NCBI GenBank assembly: GCA_965249215.1
Contig: CBDFLN010000001.1
Span: 806,001-870,000, forward strand
From: G963667675 sp965249215
GTDB taxonomy: Bacteria; Chloroflexota; Dehalococcoidia; Lucifugimonadales; UBA3495
Length of the DNA: 64,000 nucleotides
Direction: 5' to 3'
Positions 51,400-59,576 of the stretch are shown here, piece after piece. Each line of letters begins with the position of its first letter. Positions within the stretch are counted from its first letter, which is position 1. The notes under the pieces were generated by a model. The model saw only the letters and a list, made by a program, of their open reading frames with translations. It was not told the origin of the DNA and did not search any database. A program made the translations under genes and the position numbers.

Positions 51400-52437
51400 A
51401 TGGCCGGACACGAGAGGCGCATCGGCGACCTGCGGGACATCAGGCGCCGTTTATTTTCCATTCCCTCACTGGTATCACTGGCGCTGGCCGGCGCCTTCCT
51501 TGCGTTCCTGGTAACGCGTTTCGACGTCGATCTAAGCAACACCTGGGACCAAGTAAAGGGCGCCAACGGCTGGCTATTGGCAGCGGCCTTCGGGGTCCAC
51601 TACACCACCTTCATCCTCCGCGGCGCCAGGTGGCGACTGCTGCTGGAGAACACCCAGGAGCCGGGGACTCCGCTCCCTGGCGTTCTGTATTGCGGACAAC
51701 TGGTGCTGCTGGGCTGGTTCGTCAACGCAGTAACCTGGTTTCGCATGGGCGACGCCTACCGGGGCTATTTGTACCATGATGAGCAGAACGCCTCATTCGC
51801 CAGGTGCATAGGCACGATTCTGGCGGAACGGACGCTAGAAGCAGCACTGATCGCGGCGTTGCTGCTGATAGCAGTGCCATTCTTAGTCGGTCCAGGCGGC
51901 AGCGTAGCCTGGACCGTCCTCGCCCTGGCAGTGACCGGCGTTGTCCTGATGGCGGCCGTCGTGTCGTTGATGACGTGGGCAGGGGCGTGGGCCCAGAGGA
52001 GATTGCCCGGTTGGCTGGCCGAGGGATACCGCCAATTGCACAACGGCACTATGGGCAGTTTTCGGAGGATAGCGCCGGTGACCGGGCTGGGGCTGCTGGC
52101 CTGGGGTGCGGAGATGGGGCGGCTCTACCTGGTGGTACAGGCCCTGGGACTGGACGTGGGACTTCCGTTGGTGGTAGTCCTGACCATGGCCAACGCGCTG
52201 TTGAGCCTGGTCCCGACGCCGGGGGGCTTCGGCGCGGTGGAGCCGGGAGTAGCCGGGCTGGCAGTGCGGCTGTCCCAGCTGTCCAGCGGCGCGGCCCTGG
52301 CGCTGGTGGTGGTAGACCGGGCCATAACCTACCTGAGCGTAATCGTCGTGGGCGCCGTGGTGTTCCTGGGGCGCCAGGCGGTGCGGCGTCCCGCCCTGGT
52401 GAGGGCAGCCGAGGCCCGGACGGTGGAGAAAGCGTAG
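51400..52437 (+). CDS. Lysylphosphatidylglycerol synthase-like flippase-domain membrane protein
   Basis: 345 residues with about eight membrane segments. It matches the LPG_synthase_TM/UPF0104 family: HYTTFILRGARWRLLLENTQ, the conserved LGWFVNAVTWFRMGDAYRGYLYHDE near residues 105-130, GTILAERTLEAALIAALL, and the SLVPTPGGFGAVEPGVAGL motif near residue 270. Members translocate or modify lipids or glycans; some are stand-alone flippase domains without the lysyl transferase, as here. It begins 40 bp after ispH and is followed by a DUF488 gene 5 bp downstream. Confidence 0.87.
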   Translation: MAGHERRIGDLRDIRRRLFSIPSLVSLALAGAFLAFLVTRFDVDLSNTWDQVKGANGWLLAAAFGVHYTTFILRGARWRLLLENTQEPGTPLPGVLYCGQLVLLGWFVNAVTWFRMGDAYRGYLYHDEQNASFARCIGTILAERTLEAALIAALLLIAVPFLVGPGGSVAWTVLALAVTGVVLMAAVVSLMTWAGAWAQRRLPGWLAEGYRQLHNGTMGSFRRIAPVTGLGLLAWGAEMGRLYLVVQALGLDVGLPLVVVLTMANALLSLVPTPGGFGAVEPGVAGLAVRLSQLSSGAALALVVVDRAITYLSVIVVGAVVFLGRQAVRRPALVRAAEARTVEKA

Positions 52438-52442
52438 AGGCG

Positions 52443-52814
52443 ATGCTGCACACGGCCAGCTTTTACGACCGGCAGGACTGGAAGGGCCAATGCTACCGTG
52501 TATCCCGAGCACATCCCCGGGGCCTGCGGACCCAGTGGGAGGTTGCGCCTTTCTTGTATCCGGAGCGGCGATTGCTGCAGGCTTACCAGAGGGGAGACCT
52601 GGACTTTGCCGCCCTGTCGCTGGAATACAGACAGGGGTTGGATGAGGCGTACAGCCAGTCGGAGCAGTTCCAAGAGTGGGCCCTGTCGCTTCCAAGCTTG
52701 GAGCAGGTCACGCTGCTGTGCTTCGAACGAGGGGGCAAGCCATGCCACCGCAGGGTGGCCGCGTGCTGGCTGCTGGAGCAGGTTCCCGAATTGAAATCCG
52801 GGGGCTTGGCCTAA
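52443..52814 (+). CDS. DUF488 family protein
   Basis: 123 residues from ATG 52443. The frame is open for hundreds of bases upstream, but that part is a shadow of the preceding membrane-protein gene. Recognised by LPSLEQVTLLCFERGGKPCHRRVAACWLLE near residues 80-112, the DUF488 signature in which Cys and His-Arg are conserved (LLCFE...CHRRV). Biochemical function is unknown. It overlaps nothing and ends 16 bp from convergent gpsA. Confidence 0.78.
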   Translation: MLHTASFYDRQDWKGQCYRVSRAHPRGLRTQWEVAPFLYPERRLLQAYQRGDLDFAALSLEYRQGLDEAYSQSEQFQEWALSLPSLEQVTLLCFERGGKPCHRRVAACWLLEQVPELKSGGLA

Positions 52815-52830
52815 AGGGCCCTCCCGAAGG

Positions 52831-53832
52831 TCACTCGGGCCGGGCCGGCCGTTCCATCAACTGGGCGGCCGCTTCCCTGGGGGACAGGCCATCGAACAAC
52901 ACCCGGTAGGTGACCTGGGCTATGGGCATTTCCACGTTCAGCCCGGAGGCCACGGCCAGGGCGGCGCTGGTGGTGTTTACCCCCTCTGCAACGTTGTTCA
53001 TCGACTGTTGAATTTGCTCCCAAGACCTGCCCAAGGCCAGTTGCTCTCCAACATATCGGTTGCGGCTAAGCGGGCTGATGCAGGTGGCCACCAGGTCTCC
53101 CAAGCCGGCTAGGCCGGCAAAGGTCTGGACCTGGGCCCCGGCGGCCACTCCCAGCCGGGATATTTCGGCCAAGCCGCGGGTAATGAATGCCGCTTTGCCG
53201 TTGGCGCCCATGCCCAGACCATCGGCAATGCCGGCGCCGATGCCGACTATGTTCTTAAGGGCCCCGCCCATCTCCACACCGACGACGTCGCTGCTGGTGT
53301 AGACGCGGAAAGAACTGGAGGTCAGCGTCGCTTGAACGCGCCGGGTCCGGTCGGGGTCAGGTCCCGCCACGACCGCCGAGGACAGCTTGCCGTCGACGAT
53401 TTCCTGGGCGAGGTTGGGGCCGGAGAGAGCGCAAATGCCGGAGTGAAAGCTGCCGAGCAACTCTTCCTCCAACACCTGGCACATCCGCTTGCCCTGGGGC
53501 AGTTCGAGCCCCTTGCTGGCGCTAAGAATAGTGGCGCCGGGGGACAAATGGTCCCGTATGGAGCGGATATTATCCCTAAGCCGGTGGGACGGCACGGCGA
53601 TGATGACCAGGCTGGCGGGAGACAGAGTCTCCCGGGCGTCGCCGGCAACCCGCAAACCGTCGGGGAAGGGCGCGTCCGGGAGGAACCGCTGGTTGCACCT
53701 CTGGGCGTTGAGCTGGTCGGCCTCGGCCGGGGTGCGGGCCAAGATGGTGACGGAGACTCCATTACGAGCCAGGACTATCCCCAGGGTGGTCCCCCAAGTG
53801 GTAGGGCCGACGATGACCACCTTCTCCGTCAA
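52831..53832 (-). CDS. gpsA: Glycerol-3-phosphate dehydrogenase [NAD(P)+]
   Basis: Makes sn-glycerol 3-phosphate from DHAP for phospholipid synthesis; works with PlsY encoded just upstream. 333 residues. The nucleotide loop reads VGPTTWGTTLGIVLARNG, that is GPTTWG where most GpsA have GAGSWG, so the middle Gly is Thr. SASKGLELPQGKRM, LSGPNLAQEIVDGKLSSAVVAG, GGALKNIVGIGAGIADGLGMG with the catalytic Lys, and FAGLAGLGDLVATCISPLSRNRYVG are present. It is the last gene of the der-plsY-gpsA operon. Confidence 0.93.
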   Translation of the reverse strand: MTEKVVIVGPTTWGTTLGIVLARNGVSVTILARTPAEADQLNAQRCNQRFLPDAPFPDGLRVAGDARETLSPASLVIIAVPSHRLRDNIRSIRDHLSPGATILSASKGLELPQGKRMCQVLEEELLGSFHSGICALSGPNLAQEIVDGKLSSAVVAGPDPDRTRRVQATLTSSSFRVYTSSDVVGVEMGGALKNIVGIGAGIADGLGMGANGKAAFITRGLAEISRLGVAAGAQVQTFAGLAGLGDLVATCISPLSRNRYVGEQLALGRSWEQIQQSMNNVAEGVNTTSAALAVASGLNVEMPIAQVTYRVLFDGLSPREAAAQLMERPARPE

Positions 53833-53867
53833 ATGACTATCGCTCCGTAACGTTGAGGGCCGCCGCG

Positions 53868-54587
53868 TCAGTTAATCGGAGCAGCCGGCTGGCCCAACCG
53901 GCGTTCGCTGCCGTCGCGGATGCGCCTGATGTTGTCGCGGTGCTGCCAGATGATTATGATGCCGCCGAAGAGGCCGTAGAGGACGTAGATGCCGGATCTT
54001 TCTCCGGCCAGCCACAGCGCCAGCAGCGACACACCGCTCATAACCACCCCCATGATGTTGCCCAGGGACACGTAGCGGCTGACCTTGGCGCCAATGAGGA
54101 AGGTTACCGCGGCTGCGGCCCCGGCGATGGGCGCCATGACCGACAGGCTGCCCAGGCCGGTCAAAATTCCCCGGCCGCCGCGAAACTGGAGAAACACCGG
54201 CCAGTTGTGTCCAATCAAGCCAGCGAGTCCGGCGGCCACCTCGCCGGTGGTGGTGCCGATAACCTCGCGAGCAAGCATGACCGCCAGTATCCCCTTGGCA
54301 ACGTCCAGGGCCAACACGACACCCGCGACCTTGCCGCCGCCGGTTCGAAGGACGTTGGACATGCCGGTGCGGCCGCTGCCGAACTCCCGGATGTCCACCC
54401 CCAGCCGCAAGCGCAGCAGCAGGTAGCCCCACGGGACCGAGCCGAGAAGGTAGGCGAGGGCCAGTACGACCGCATACCGGGCGACCATTCCCTGGTCGTC
54501 CATGGCGAGAAAAGCAAGGACGGTTGCCGCCGCCAACGCCGGCAACACCACTACTACGAAGACCAATGGGGTGAAGACCTTGTTCAT
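53868..54587 (-). CDS. plsY: Glycerol-3-phosphate acyltransferase PlsY
   Basis: Membrane acyltransferase that uses acyl phosphate to acylate glycerol 3-phosphate. 239 residues, five or more membrane segments. Motif 1 LLGSVPWGYLLLRLRLGVDIREFGSGRTGMSNVLRT, motif 2 GHNWPVFLQFRGGRGILTGLGSL and motif 3 in IIIIWQHRDNIRRIRDGSERRLG are all clear. The start overlaps the der stop as ATGA. gpsA follows and supplies the substrate. Confidence 0.94.
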   Translation of the reverse strand: MNKVFTPLVFVVVVLPALAAATVLAFLAMDDQGMVARYAVVLALAYLLGSVPWGYLLLRLRLGVDIREFGSGRTGMSNVLRTGGGKVAGVVLALDVAKGILAVMLAREVIGTTTGEVAAGLAGLIGHNWPVFLQFRGGRGILTGLGSLSVMAPIAGAAAAVTFLIGAKVSRYVSLGNIMGVVMSGVSLLALWLAGERSGIYVLYGLFGGIIIIWQHRDNIRRIRDGSERRLGQPAAPIN

Positions 54588-55963
54588 TGTTTTTTGAACA
54601 GCAGCCTCAAGTGGGTGCGGTCGAAACCGAAGGTGGCCCGCAGCCGGTTCTCCAGATACCGTTGGTAGGTAAAGTGTACCAGCTTGGGGTCGTCTACGGC
54701 GAACAAAAAGGTGGGCGGATTTACGTCAACCTGCCGGAGACGGCTGATGCGCAGTCTCCTGCTTCTCTGTCTCTTCACCGGCGGCGGAGCGTGGCCGGCC
54801 AAGGCGTCGGCCAACATGTACTGCAACTCGCGAGACGGCACGAAGCGCAGCCGCTCCTGCCACAGCTCCAGGGCCGTCTGCATCAAGTCGCCGATGCCCT
54901 GGGCGTTCAAGGCTGAAGTGAAGCAGATGGGGACATAGCTCATGAAGTGCAGCCGCTCCTGCACCCGCGCTACGGCCCGGGCGCGGGCGGCGCGGTCATC
55001 ATCCTCGGTGAGGTCCCACTTGTTGACCACGACTATCAGACCCCTGCACATCTCCCAAGCCAGCCCGGCGACGTGGGCGTCCTGGGCCGTGGCCAGTTCA
55101 GAAGCGTCGGTGACCAGCAGGGCGATGTCGCAGCGGTTGACGGCGCCGACAGCCCGGATGACGCTGTACTTTTCTATGCCGCGCTGCACCTGGCCGGGCC
55201 GCCGGATGCCGGCGGTGTCGATGAGAACAAGGTCGCGGCCCCCGTAGGTTACGTTGGTGTCCAGGGCGTCCCTGGTAGTGCCGGCCGTCTGGCTGACTAT
55301 GGAGCGTTCCTGCCCCAGGATGGCGTTCAGGAGCATGGACTTTCCAACGTTGGTGCGGCCCACGATGGCAAGCTTTAATTCGCCGGCGGAGGCCGGTGGA
55401 GGGGACTCGGTTTCGGGGCCTTCCTGCTCGGGGCCCTCTTCTTCAGACTCCTGTTGCTCCGGCGGGGCGGGAAAGTGGGAGACAATGCGGTCCATCAAAT
55501 CGTAGATGCCGAAGTTGTGGAAGGCGCTGACGGGCAAGGGGTCGGTCAGCCCCAAGCGGTAAAAGTCCGGGGCGGCCAGTTCCCGGCGATCATTGTCCGC
55601 CTTGTTCGCGGCCAGGATAACCGGCTTGCTGGTGCGCCGCAGCCGCTGGGCAACGTCCTCGTCTCCGTGGGTCAGGCCTTCCATGACGTCGGTGACGAAA
55701 ACGATTACGTCGGCGGAGGACAGGGCCATATCGGCCTGTTCCTGGACCTTTTCCCGGATGGGCCCTTCGGGGTTGGACTCCAGGCCCCCGGTATCGATGA
55801 GTATGAAGCGGCGGCCGTCCCACTGGGCTTCGGACATCAGCCGGTCGCGGGTGGTCCCCGCCACTTCGGACACTATGGCGTGACGCCGCCCCAGGATGCG
55901 GTTGAAGAGGGACGATTTGCCGACGTTGGGCCGTCCAATAATGGCGACGATGGGCAGGGCCAA
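54584..55963 (-). CDS. der: Ribosome-assembly GTPase Der
   Basis: Double-domain GTPase needed for 50S ribosome maturation. 459 residues. First G domain: GRPNVGKSSLFNRILGRRHA, AGTTRDRL, DTGGLE and NKAD. A linker with an acidic run (EQQESEEEGPEQEGPETE) follows, longer than usual. Second G domain: GRTNVGKSMLLNAILGQERS, AGTTRDALD, DTAGIRRPG and NKWD; then the KH-like C-terminal domain. It is the first gene of the operon with plsY and gpsA. Confidence 0.95.
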   Translation of the reverse strand: MALPIVAIIGRPNVGKSSLFNRILGRRHAIVSEVAGTTRDRLMSEAQWDGRRFILIDTGGLESNPEGPIREKVQEQADMALSSADVIVFVTDVMEGLTHGDEDVAQRLRRTSKPVILAANKADNDRRELAAPDFYRLGLTDPLPVSAFHNFGIYDLMDRIVSHFPAPPEQQESEEEGPEQEGPETESPPPASAGELKLAIVGRTNVGKSMLLNAILGQERSIVSQTAGTTRDALDTNVTYGGRDLVLIDTAGIRRPGQVQRGIEKYSVIRAVGAVNRCDIALLVTDASELATAQDAHVAGLAWEMCRGLIVVVNKWDLTEDDDRAARARAVARVQERLHFMSYVPICFTSALNAQGIGDLMQTALELWQERLRFVPSRELQYMLADALAGHAPPPVKRQRSRRLRISRLRQVDVNPPTFLFAVDDPKLVHFTYQRYLENRLRATFGFDRTHLRLLFKKQ

Positions 55964-55990
55964 AGCGGGTCTCCGGCTTGGTCTAGATGG

Positions 55991-56944
55991 TCAGCCTAAG
56001 ATGGACTCGAGGAGCGCCTTCTGGGCATGCAGCCTGTTGTGGGCCTGGAGATAGGCAACGGACTGGGGATGTTCCAGCATCCCCGCCGGCACCTCCTGAC
56101 CATAGTGGGCGGGCATATCGTGCATGAACAAGGCGCCGGGCTTGGCGCGTGCCAGCAGCGCGGGGTCCACCGTGTATCCCTGGAAGGACCGGAGCCGCTG
56201 AGCCGTTTCTTCCTCCTGTCCCATGCTGGCCCATACGTCGGTATAGACGACGTCTGCCCCTTGCACCGCCTCCTGCGGCTCACGCAAGGCCAGCACTTCC
56301 GTTGCGCCGGCCGCGGCCCGCTGGCGGGCCAGTTCAAGAGACGCAGCGTCCAGGCCGTATTTCTCCGGCGCCGCGATGGCGAAGCCCGCTTCCAAGGGCG
56401 GAAGCGCAAGGCATAGGCTCCGGGCCACGTTGTTCCCATCGCCTATAAAGGCCAGTTTCATACCCTTCAGCTTGCCCAGATGCTCGTCGATGGTCAAGAG
56501 GTCAGCCAAAGTCTGACAGGGGTGTTCCCAGTCCGACAGAGCATTGATGACGGGCACGCTGGCGTATTGGGCCAGCTCCTGTAAATGGCTGTGGGAGTAC
56601 ACCCGAGCCACGATGCAATCGACATAACCGGACAGCACCCTGGCTACGTCGGCAACAGGCTCTCGGACGCCCAACCCCACTTCTTCCTGGCCCATGTAAA
56701 TGGAGTAGCCGCCAAGCTGCTGGATGGCCACTTGGAAGCTGACCCGGGTGCGAAGAGAGGGCTTTTCAAACAGCAACGCCACGTTCTTTCCGGCGAGGGC
56801 GGCGGACGGGCGTTGGCCTTTCAGTTCCCTGGCGCGGCGGACGATTTCCAGGGTCTCATCAGCCCCCAGGTCCGTCACGGAAAGGATATCCCGCTTGTTC
56901 GTCATAGCGCGGTGCATCATATCCCAAACGAACTTGCAGTTCAA
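55991..56944 (-). CDS. argF: Ornithine carbamoyltransferase-like protein
   Basis: Carbamoyltransferase of the arginine pathway by family. The longest form has 317 residues; ATG 56905 (MTNKRDILSVTDLG) or ATG 56917 are more natural starts, as no good ribosome-binding site marks 56944. Carbamoyl-phosphate loop FEKPSLRTRVSFQVAIQQLG (SxRT), HPCQTLADLLTI, and YTDVWASMGQE are conserved. The ornithine loop reads MHDMPAHYGQEVP where OTCases usually have HCLPAH, so the substrate-binding Cys is Asp. This may be a lineage variant or a change in substrate. No other arg gene is in the window. Confidence 0.85.
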   Translation of the reverse strand: MNCKFVWDMMHRAMTNKRDILSVTDLGADETLEIVRRARELKGQRPSAALAGKNVALLFEKPSLRTRVSFQVAIQQLGGYSIYMGQEEVGLGVREPVADVARVLSGYVDCIVARVYSHSHLQELAQYASVPVINALSDWEHPCQTLADLLTIDEHLGKLKGMKLAFIGDGNNVARSLCLALPPLEAGFAIAAPEKYGLDAASLELARQRAAAGATEVLALREPQEAVQGADVVYTDVWASMGQEEETAQRLRSFQGYTVDPALLARAKPGALFMHDMPAHYGQEVPAGMLEHPQSVAYLQAHNRLHAQKALLESILG

Positions 56945-57111
56945 GAATAACTGGGCTCCGTTACTCTTGTATGCGGCCCTATGCTAAAATTCTGCTGCCG
57001 CGCCTGGTCGCTCAGTTGCGGGCGGGCATGCGGCCCCGACAACACCATCTAACTTCAGCCTGGGTCGGAAGGCCCAGCCATGCCATCCAGTTGCTCTTGG
57101 GTGTAAGAACT

Positions 57112-58377
57112 ATGGCGAATATGGAGCACGTTCAGCTAGTGAGACGGGGGCGGGACGCGGTAGCTCGCTGGAGGGAAGAAAATCCCAACCAGATGCTGGA
57201 CCTGAACGCCGCCTATCTGAGCTACGCCCGCATGCCCCAGGTGAACCTCGCCGGCGCAGACCTACGGGACTCGGACTTGATGGGCGCCATGCTGCCCAGG
57301 GCCAACCTGGCCGGCTGCTACCTGAACCCCAGCCACCTCTATCATGCGAACTTGACCCAGGCCAACTTGCGCGGGGCACTGCTCAACGGGGCCAACCTGA
57401 GAGGGGCCAACCTGACGGAGGCCGACCTCTCCAACGCCGACCTGGACCGGGCCGTTCTCTCAGAGGCAAATCTCACCGGGGCCAACCTGGCAGGGGCCAA
57501 GCTGTCTAGAGCGACCCTGACGGGGGCCAATCTCACCGACGCCGATTTGACCGGCGCCGACCTGAGCCGCGCCGCCGTAACCCAGACCATCCTGGTGAAC
57601 GCCGACTGCAAAGGGGCCGATTTCTACGCTGCCGTGTTCCACAACCCTGACCTTGCCGGGGCCCGCTTGGGCGGCAGCATGATGGGTTACACCGTCTTCC
57701 AGGACTGCGACGTCAGCGGAGCCCTGGGACTGGACGAGGTGCGCCACGACGCTCCCAGCACCATAGGAATCGACACCCTGTACCGCTCCGGAGGCGACAT
57801 AGCCGAGGGGTTCCTGGTGGGAGCGGGCGTGCCACTGGCCTTGATCGAGTTCCAACGCTCCCTGCCGGGCGTCCCAGGTTCCCGGGAAAGCTGCTTCATT
57901 TCCTGTGCGTCGGCGGACCTTGCGTTCGCCCAGGCCCTGCAACGGGACCTACGGGAGCAGGGGGTGCGTTGCTGGCTATTTCCGGACAACGCCCGGGGCA
58001 ACGCGCTGGTGGACCGGCTGAGCACGTCGGACCAGGAGGAGGTGGAACGGTGGGTGAGGGCCTACGACAAGCTGGTGGTGGTCTGCTCACGGGCGGCGCT
58101 GGACAGCGAGACCGTCCGCAACGACATCATCGGCGTCAAGGAGCGGCAGTTGAGCGAGGACAGGTGGCTGTTGTTCCTGGCGGCGGCGGACGATGCGGTG
58201 GTGCAGCCCAGGGGCCGGGGCCTGGCGAGGGACCTGAACAGCGAGCACATGGTGTTCGACCTGCGCAACCGGGACTCCAATGCTGAATCCTACGGGGCCG
58301 AAGTCGGCAGGTTGGCAGAGATGCTGAAAATGTCCCAACCCGCCGCGGCAGGGGCTCCGGAGTTGCCGGAGCTTTAG
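57112..58377 (+). CDS. Pentapeptide-repeat protein with C-terminal TIR domain
   Basis: 421 residues from ATG 57112; the frame is open back to 56971, but nothing supports the extension. Residues about 40-185 are pentapeptide repeats A(N/D)LxG (NLTGANLAGAKLSRATLTGA), forming a right-handed quadrilateral beta-helix. Residues about 265-410 are a TIR domain: ESCFISCASADLAFAQALQRDLREQGVRCW, YDKLVVVCSRAALDSETVRNDI, and DRWLLFLAAADDAV. At the position where NAD-cleaving TIRs have Glu after the (S)xxW/V motif this one seems to have Asp (RNDI). Combination proteins of this type occur as stand-alone signalling or defence factors; NADase activity is uncertain. A TGCTAAAAT element at 56983-56991 could be its -10. 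Confidence 0.82.
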   Translation: MANMEHVQLVRRGRDAVARWREENPNQMLDLNAAYLSYARMPQVNLAGADLRDSDLMGAMLPRANLAGCYLNPSHLYHANLTQANLRGALLNGANLRGANLTEADLSNADLDRAVLSEANLTGANLAGAKLSRATLTGANLTDADLTGADLSRAAVTQTILVNADCKGADFYAAVFHNPDLAGARLGGSMMGYTVFQDCDVSGALGLDEVRHDAPSTIGIDTLYRSGGDIAEGFLVGAGVPLALIEFQRSLPGVPGSRESCFISCASADLAFAQALQRDLREQGVRCWLFPDNARGNALVDRLSTSDQEEVERWVRAYDKLVVVCSRAALDSETVRNDIIGVKERQLSEDRWLLFLAAADDAVVQPRGRGLARDLNSEHMVFDLRNRDSNAESYGAEVGRLAEMLKMSQPAAAGAPELPEL

Positions 58378-58896
58378 CCGCCGCTGGAAGGCTGGATTCC
58401 GCCACGCTTAGATTCCCGCCTTCGCGGGACCTGGGGACACCTCGCTAAATCCCCCCTCCCTCTCCCAGGCGTGAGAGGGGATTACATGGCCGTCCCTCCG
58501 CGTCGACCACGCCGCCCTGCCCTCCATCCATGTAGGGGCGAAAAATCTTTCGCCCCTACGCCCCGCCCCCAACCTGCCATTCTTGTATGTGTTAGCTAAT
58601 TCGTTGACAAACCGTTATTCCCTCGTCCCAGCCGCCATTTCCTTTACTCCTTGAAGGAAAGTGTTGCCTATGTTCGTGGATAATCTGTTACCAGTCTCCC
58701 CGGTTTGTACCAACCTTGACCCCTCCCCCTTACGAAGGGGGAGATTTAGAGGGGGTGAAAATCCCCCCCAGCGCCCCCACCACTGACACTTGCCCCTTGC
58801 CCACCCTCCCAGGCTCCCCTTATCATGGATGCAGGTCAGGTCCCTGCCATATCGCCGGACCCAATCAAGACCAGCCACTGAGGCCCGTGACGTGTC
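58378..58896. repeat. Repeat-rich intergenic stretch with long perfect hairpins
   Basis: No gene. It contains GATTCCCGCCTTCGCGGGA near 58410, a perfect 12-bp stem GTAGGGGCGAAA/TTTCGCCCCTAC (58532-58543/58548-58559), a widespread type of intergenic palindrome, and a 9-bp stem CTCCCCCTT/AAGGGGGAG (58723-58731/58735-58743) related to the one at 9353-9375. Confidence 0.75.
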
Positions 58897-59487
58897 GTGA
58901 CCAAACGCCGCCCCAGCCCCGAATCCTCCAATCCTCCCCCGCCTGCTGCCGACGCCCCAAAATGGAACGAAATGGTACAAAATGGTACAGAATTCGAAAA
59001 TTCCGGCCTTTCCTCCCGCCGCTCCAGCCCCGAATCCTCCAACCCTCCCTCACCTGCTGCCGACGCCCCAAAATGGAACGAAATGGTACAGAATGGTACA
59101 GAATTCGAAAATTCCGGCCTTTCCTCCCGCCGCTCCAGCCCCGAATCCTCCAACCCTCCCTCACCTGCTGCCGACGCCCCAAAATGGAACGAAATGGTAC
59201 AGAATGGTACAGAATTCGAAAATTCCGGCCTTTCCTCCCGCCGGCTGCAAGCTCTGCCCATCATCGCCGCTGCTCCCACCCTGGCTCAAGCCGCACGCTC
59301 CTCCGGCATAGGAGAAGGCACACCCCACCGTTGGCTCCAAGACAACCGCTTCCGCCATGAACTGACCCGCCTCCGCCCGAACACAGCCGGCCTCGCCCGC
59401 TATGAACTCCGGGGGCTTATGCTCCGCTGTTTGGATATGTCAACGAATTACCCGACACCTACAATTCTGAGGAGCTTGCGAGAATAA
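58897..59487 (+). CDS. HTH-like protein with 37-residue tandem repeats (uncertain)
   Basis: 196 codons. The first 120 residues are three near-identical 37-residue units with the core DAPKWNEMVQNGTEFENSG and Ser/Pro linkers. Then comes a helix-turn-helix-like segment, LPIIAAAPTLAQAARSSGIGEGTPHRWLQDNRFRHELTRLR, which looks like the DNA-binding part of small terminase-like or transposase-associated HTH proteins. I do not recognise a function. The start is unsupported by a ribosome-binding site, and the repeat DNA also occurs in decayed form elsewhere, so it may be a degenerating dispersed element and not a working gene. Confidence 0.45.
   Translation: MTKRRPSPESSNPPPPAADAPKWNEMVQNGTEFENSGLSSRRSSPESSNPPSPAADAPKWNEMVQNGTEFENSGLSSRRSSPESSNPPSPAADAPKWNEMVQNGTEFENSGLSSRRLQALPIIAAAPTLAQAARSSGIGEGTPHRWLQDNRFRHELTRLRPNTAGLARYELRGLMLRCLDMSTNYPTPTILRSLRE
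58906..59238 (+). repeat. Three 111-bp tandem repeats
   Basis: Units begin at 58906, 59017 and 59128. Each holds ATGGAACGAAATGGTACA and GAATTCGAAAATTCCGG. Units 2 and 3 are nearly identical. The period is a multiple of three, so a frame stays open on both strands. Confidence 0.92.
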
Positions 59488-59491
59488 ATAA

Positions 59492-59516
59492 GGCCCCGTC
59501 CTATAGGGACGGGGCC
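59492..59516 (-). terminator. Intrinsic terminator after the dehalogenase-like gene
   Basis: Perfect 10-bp stem GGCCCCGTCC/GGACGGGGCC with a 5-nt loop. On the minus strand it is followed by TTATTTATTCT, ending transcription of the gene that stops at 59577. It may also serve the plus-strand ORF ending at 59487. Confidence 0.8.
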
Positions 59517-59576
59517 AGTTCTTCCGGTAGGGGGCGCTGCGCCTTGCCGGCTTGAAGATGGAGCCAGACAGGACTG

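Noticed and set aside
51804..52442. Upstream extension of the DUF488 frame
   Set aside because: Low-complexity shadow of the flippase-like gene; the family-like sequence begins at ATG 52443.
58906..59238. CRISPR-like array
   Set aside because: Units are directly adjacent 111-bp copies without unique spacers, and no cas gene is nearby. The 18.1-kb repeats are also irregularly spaced and too few.
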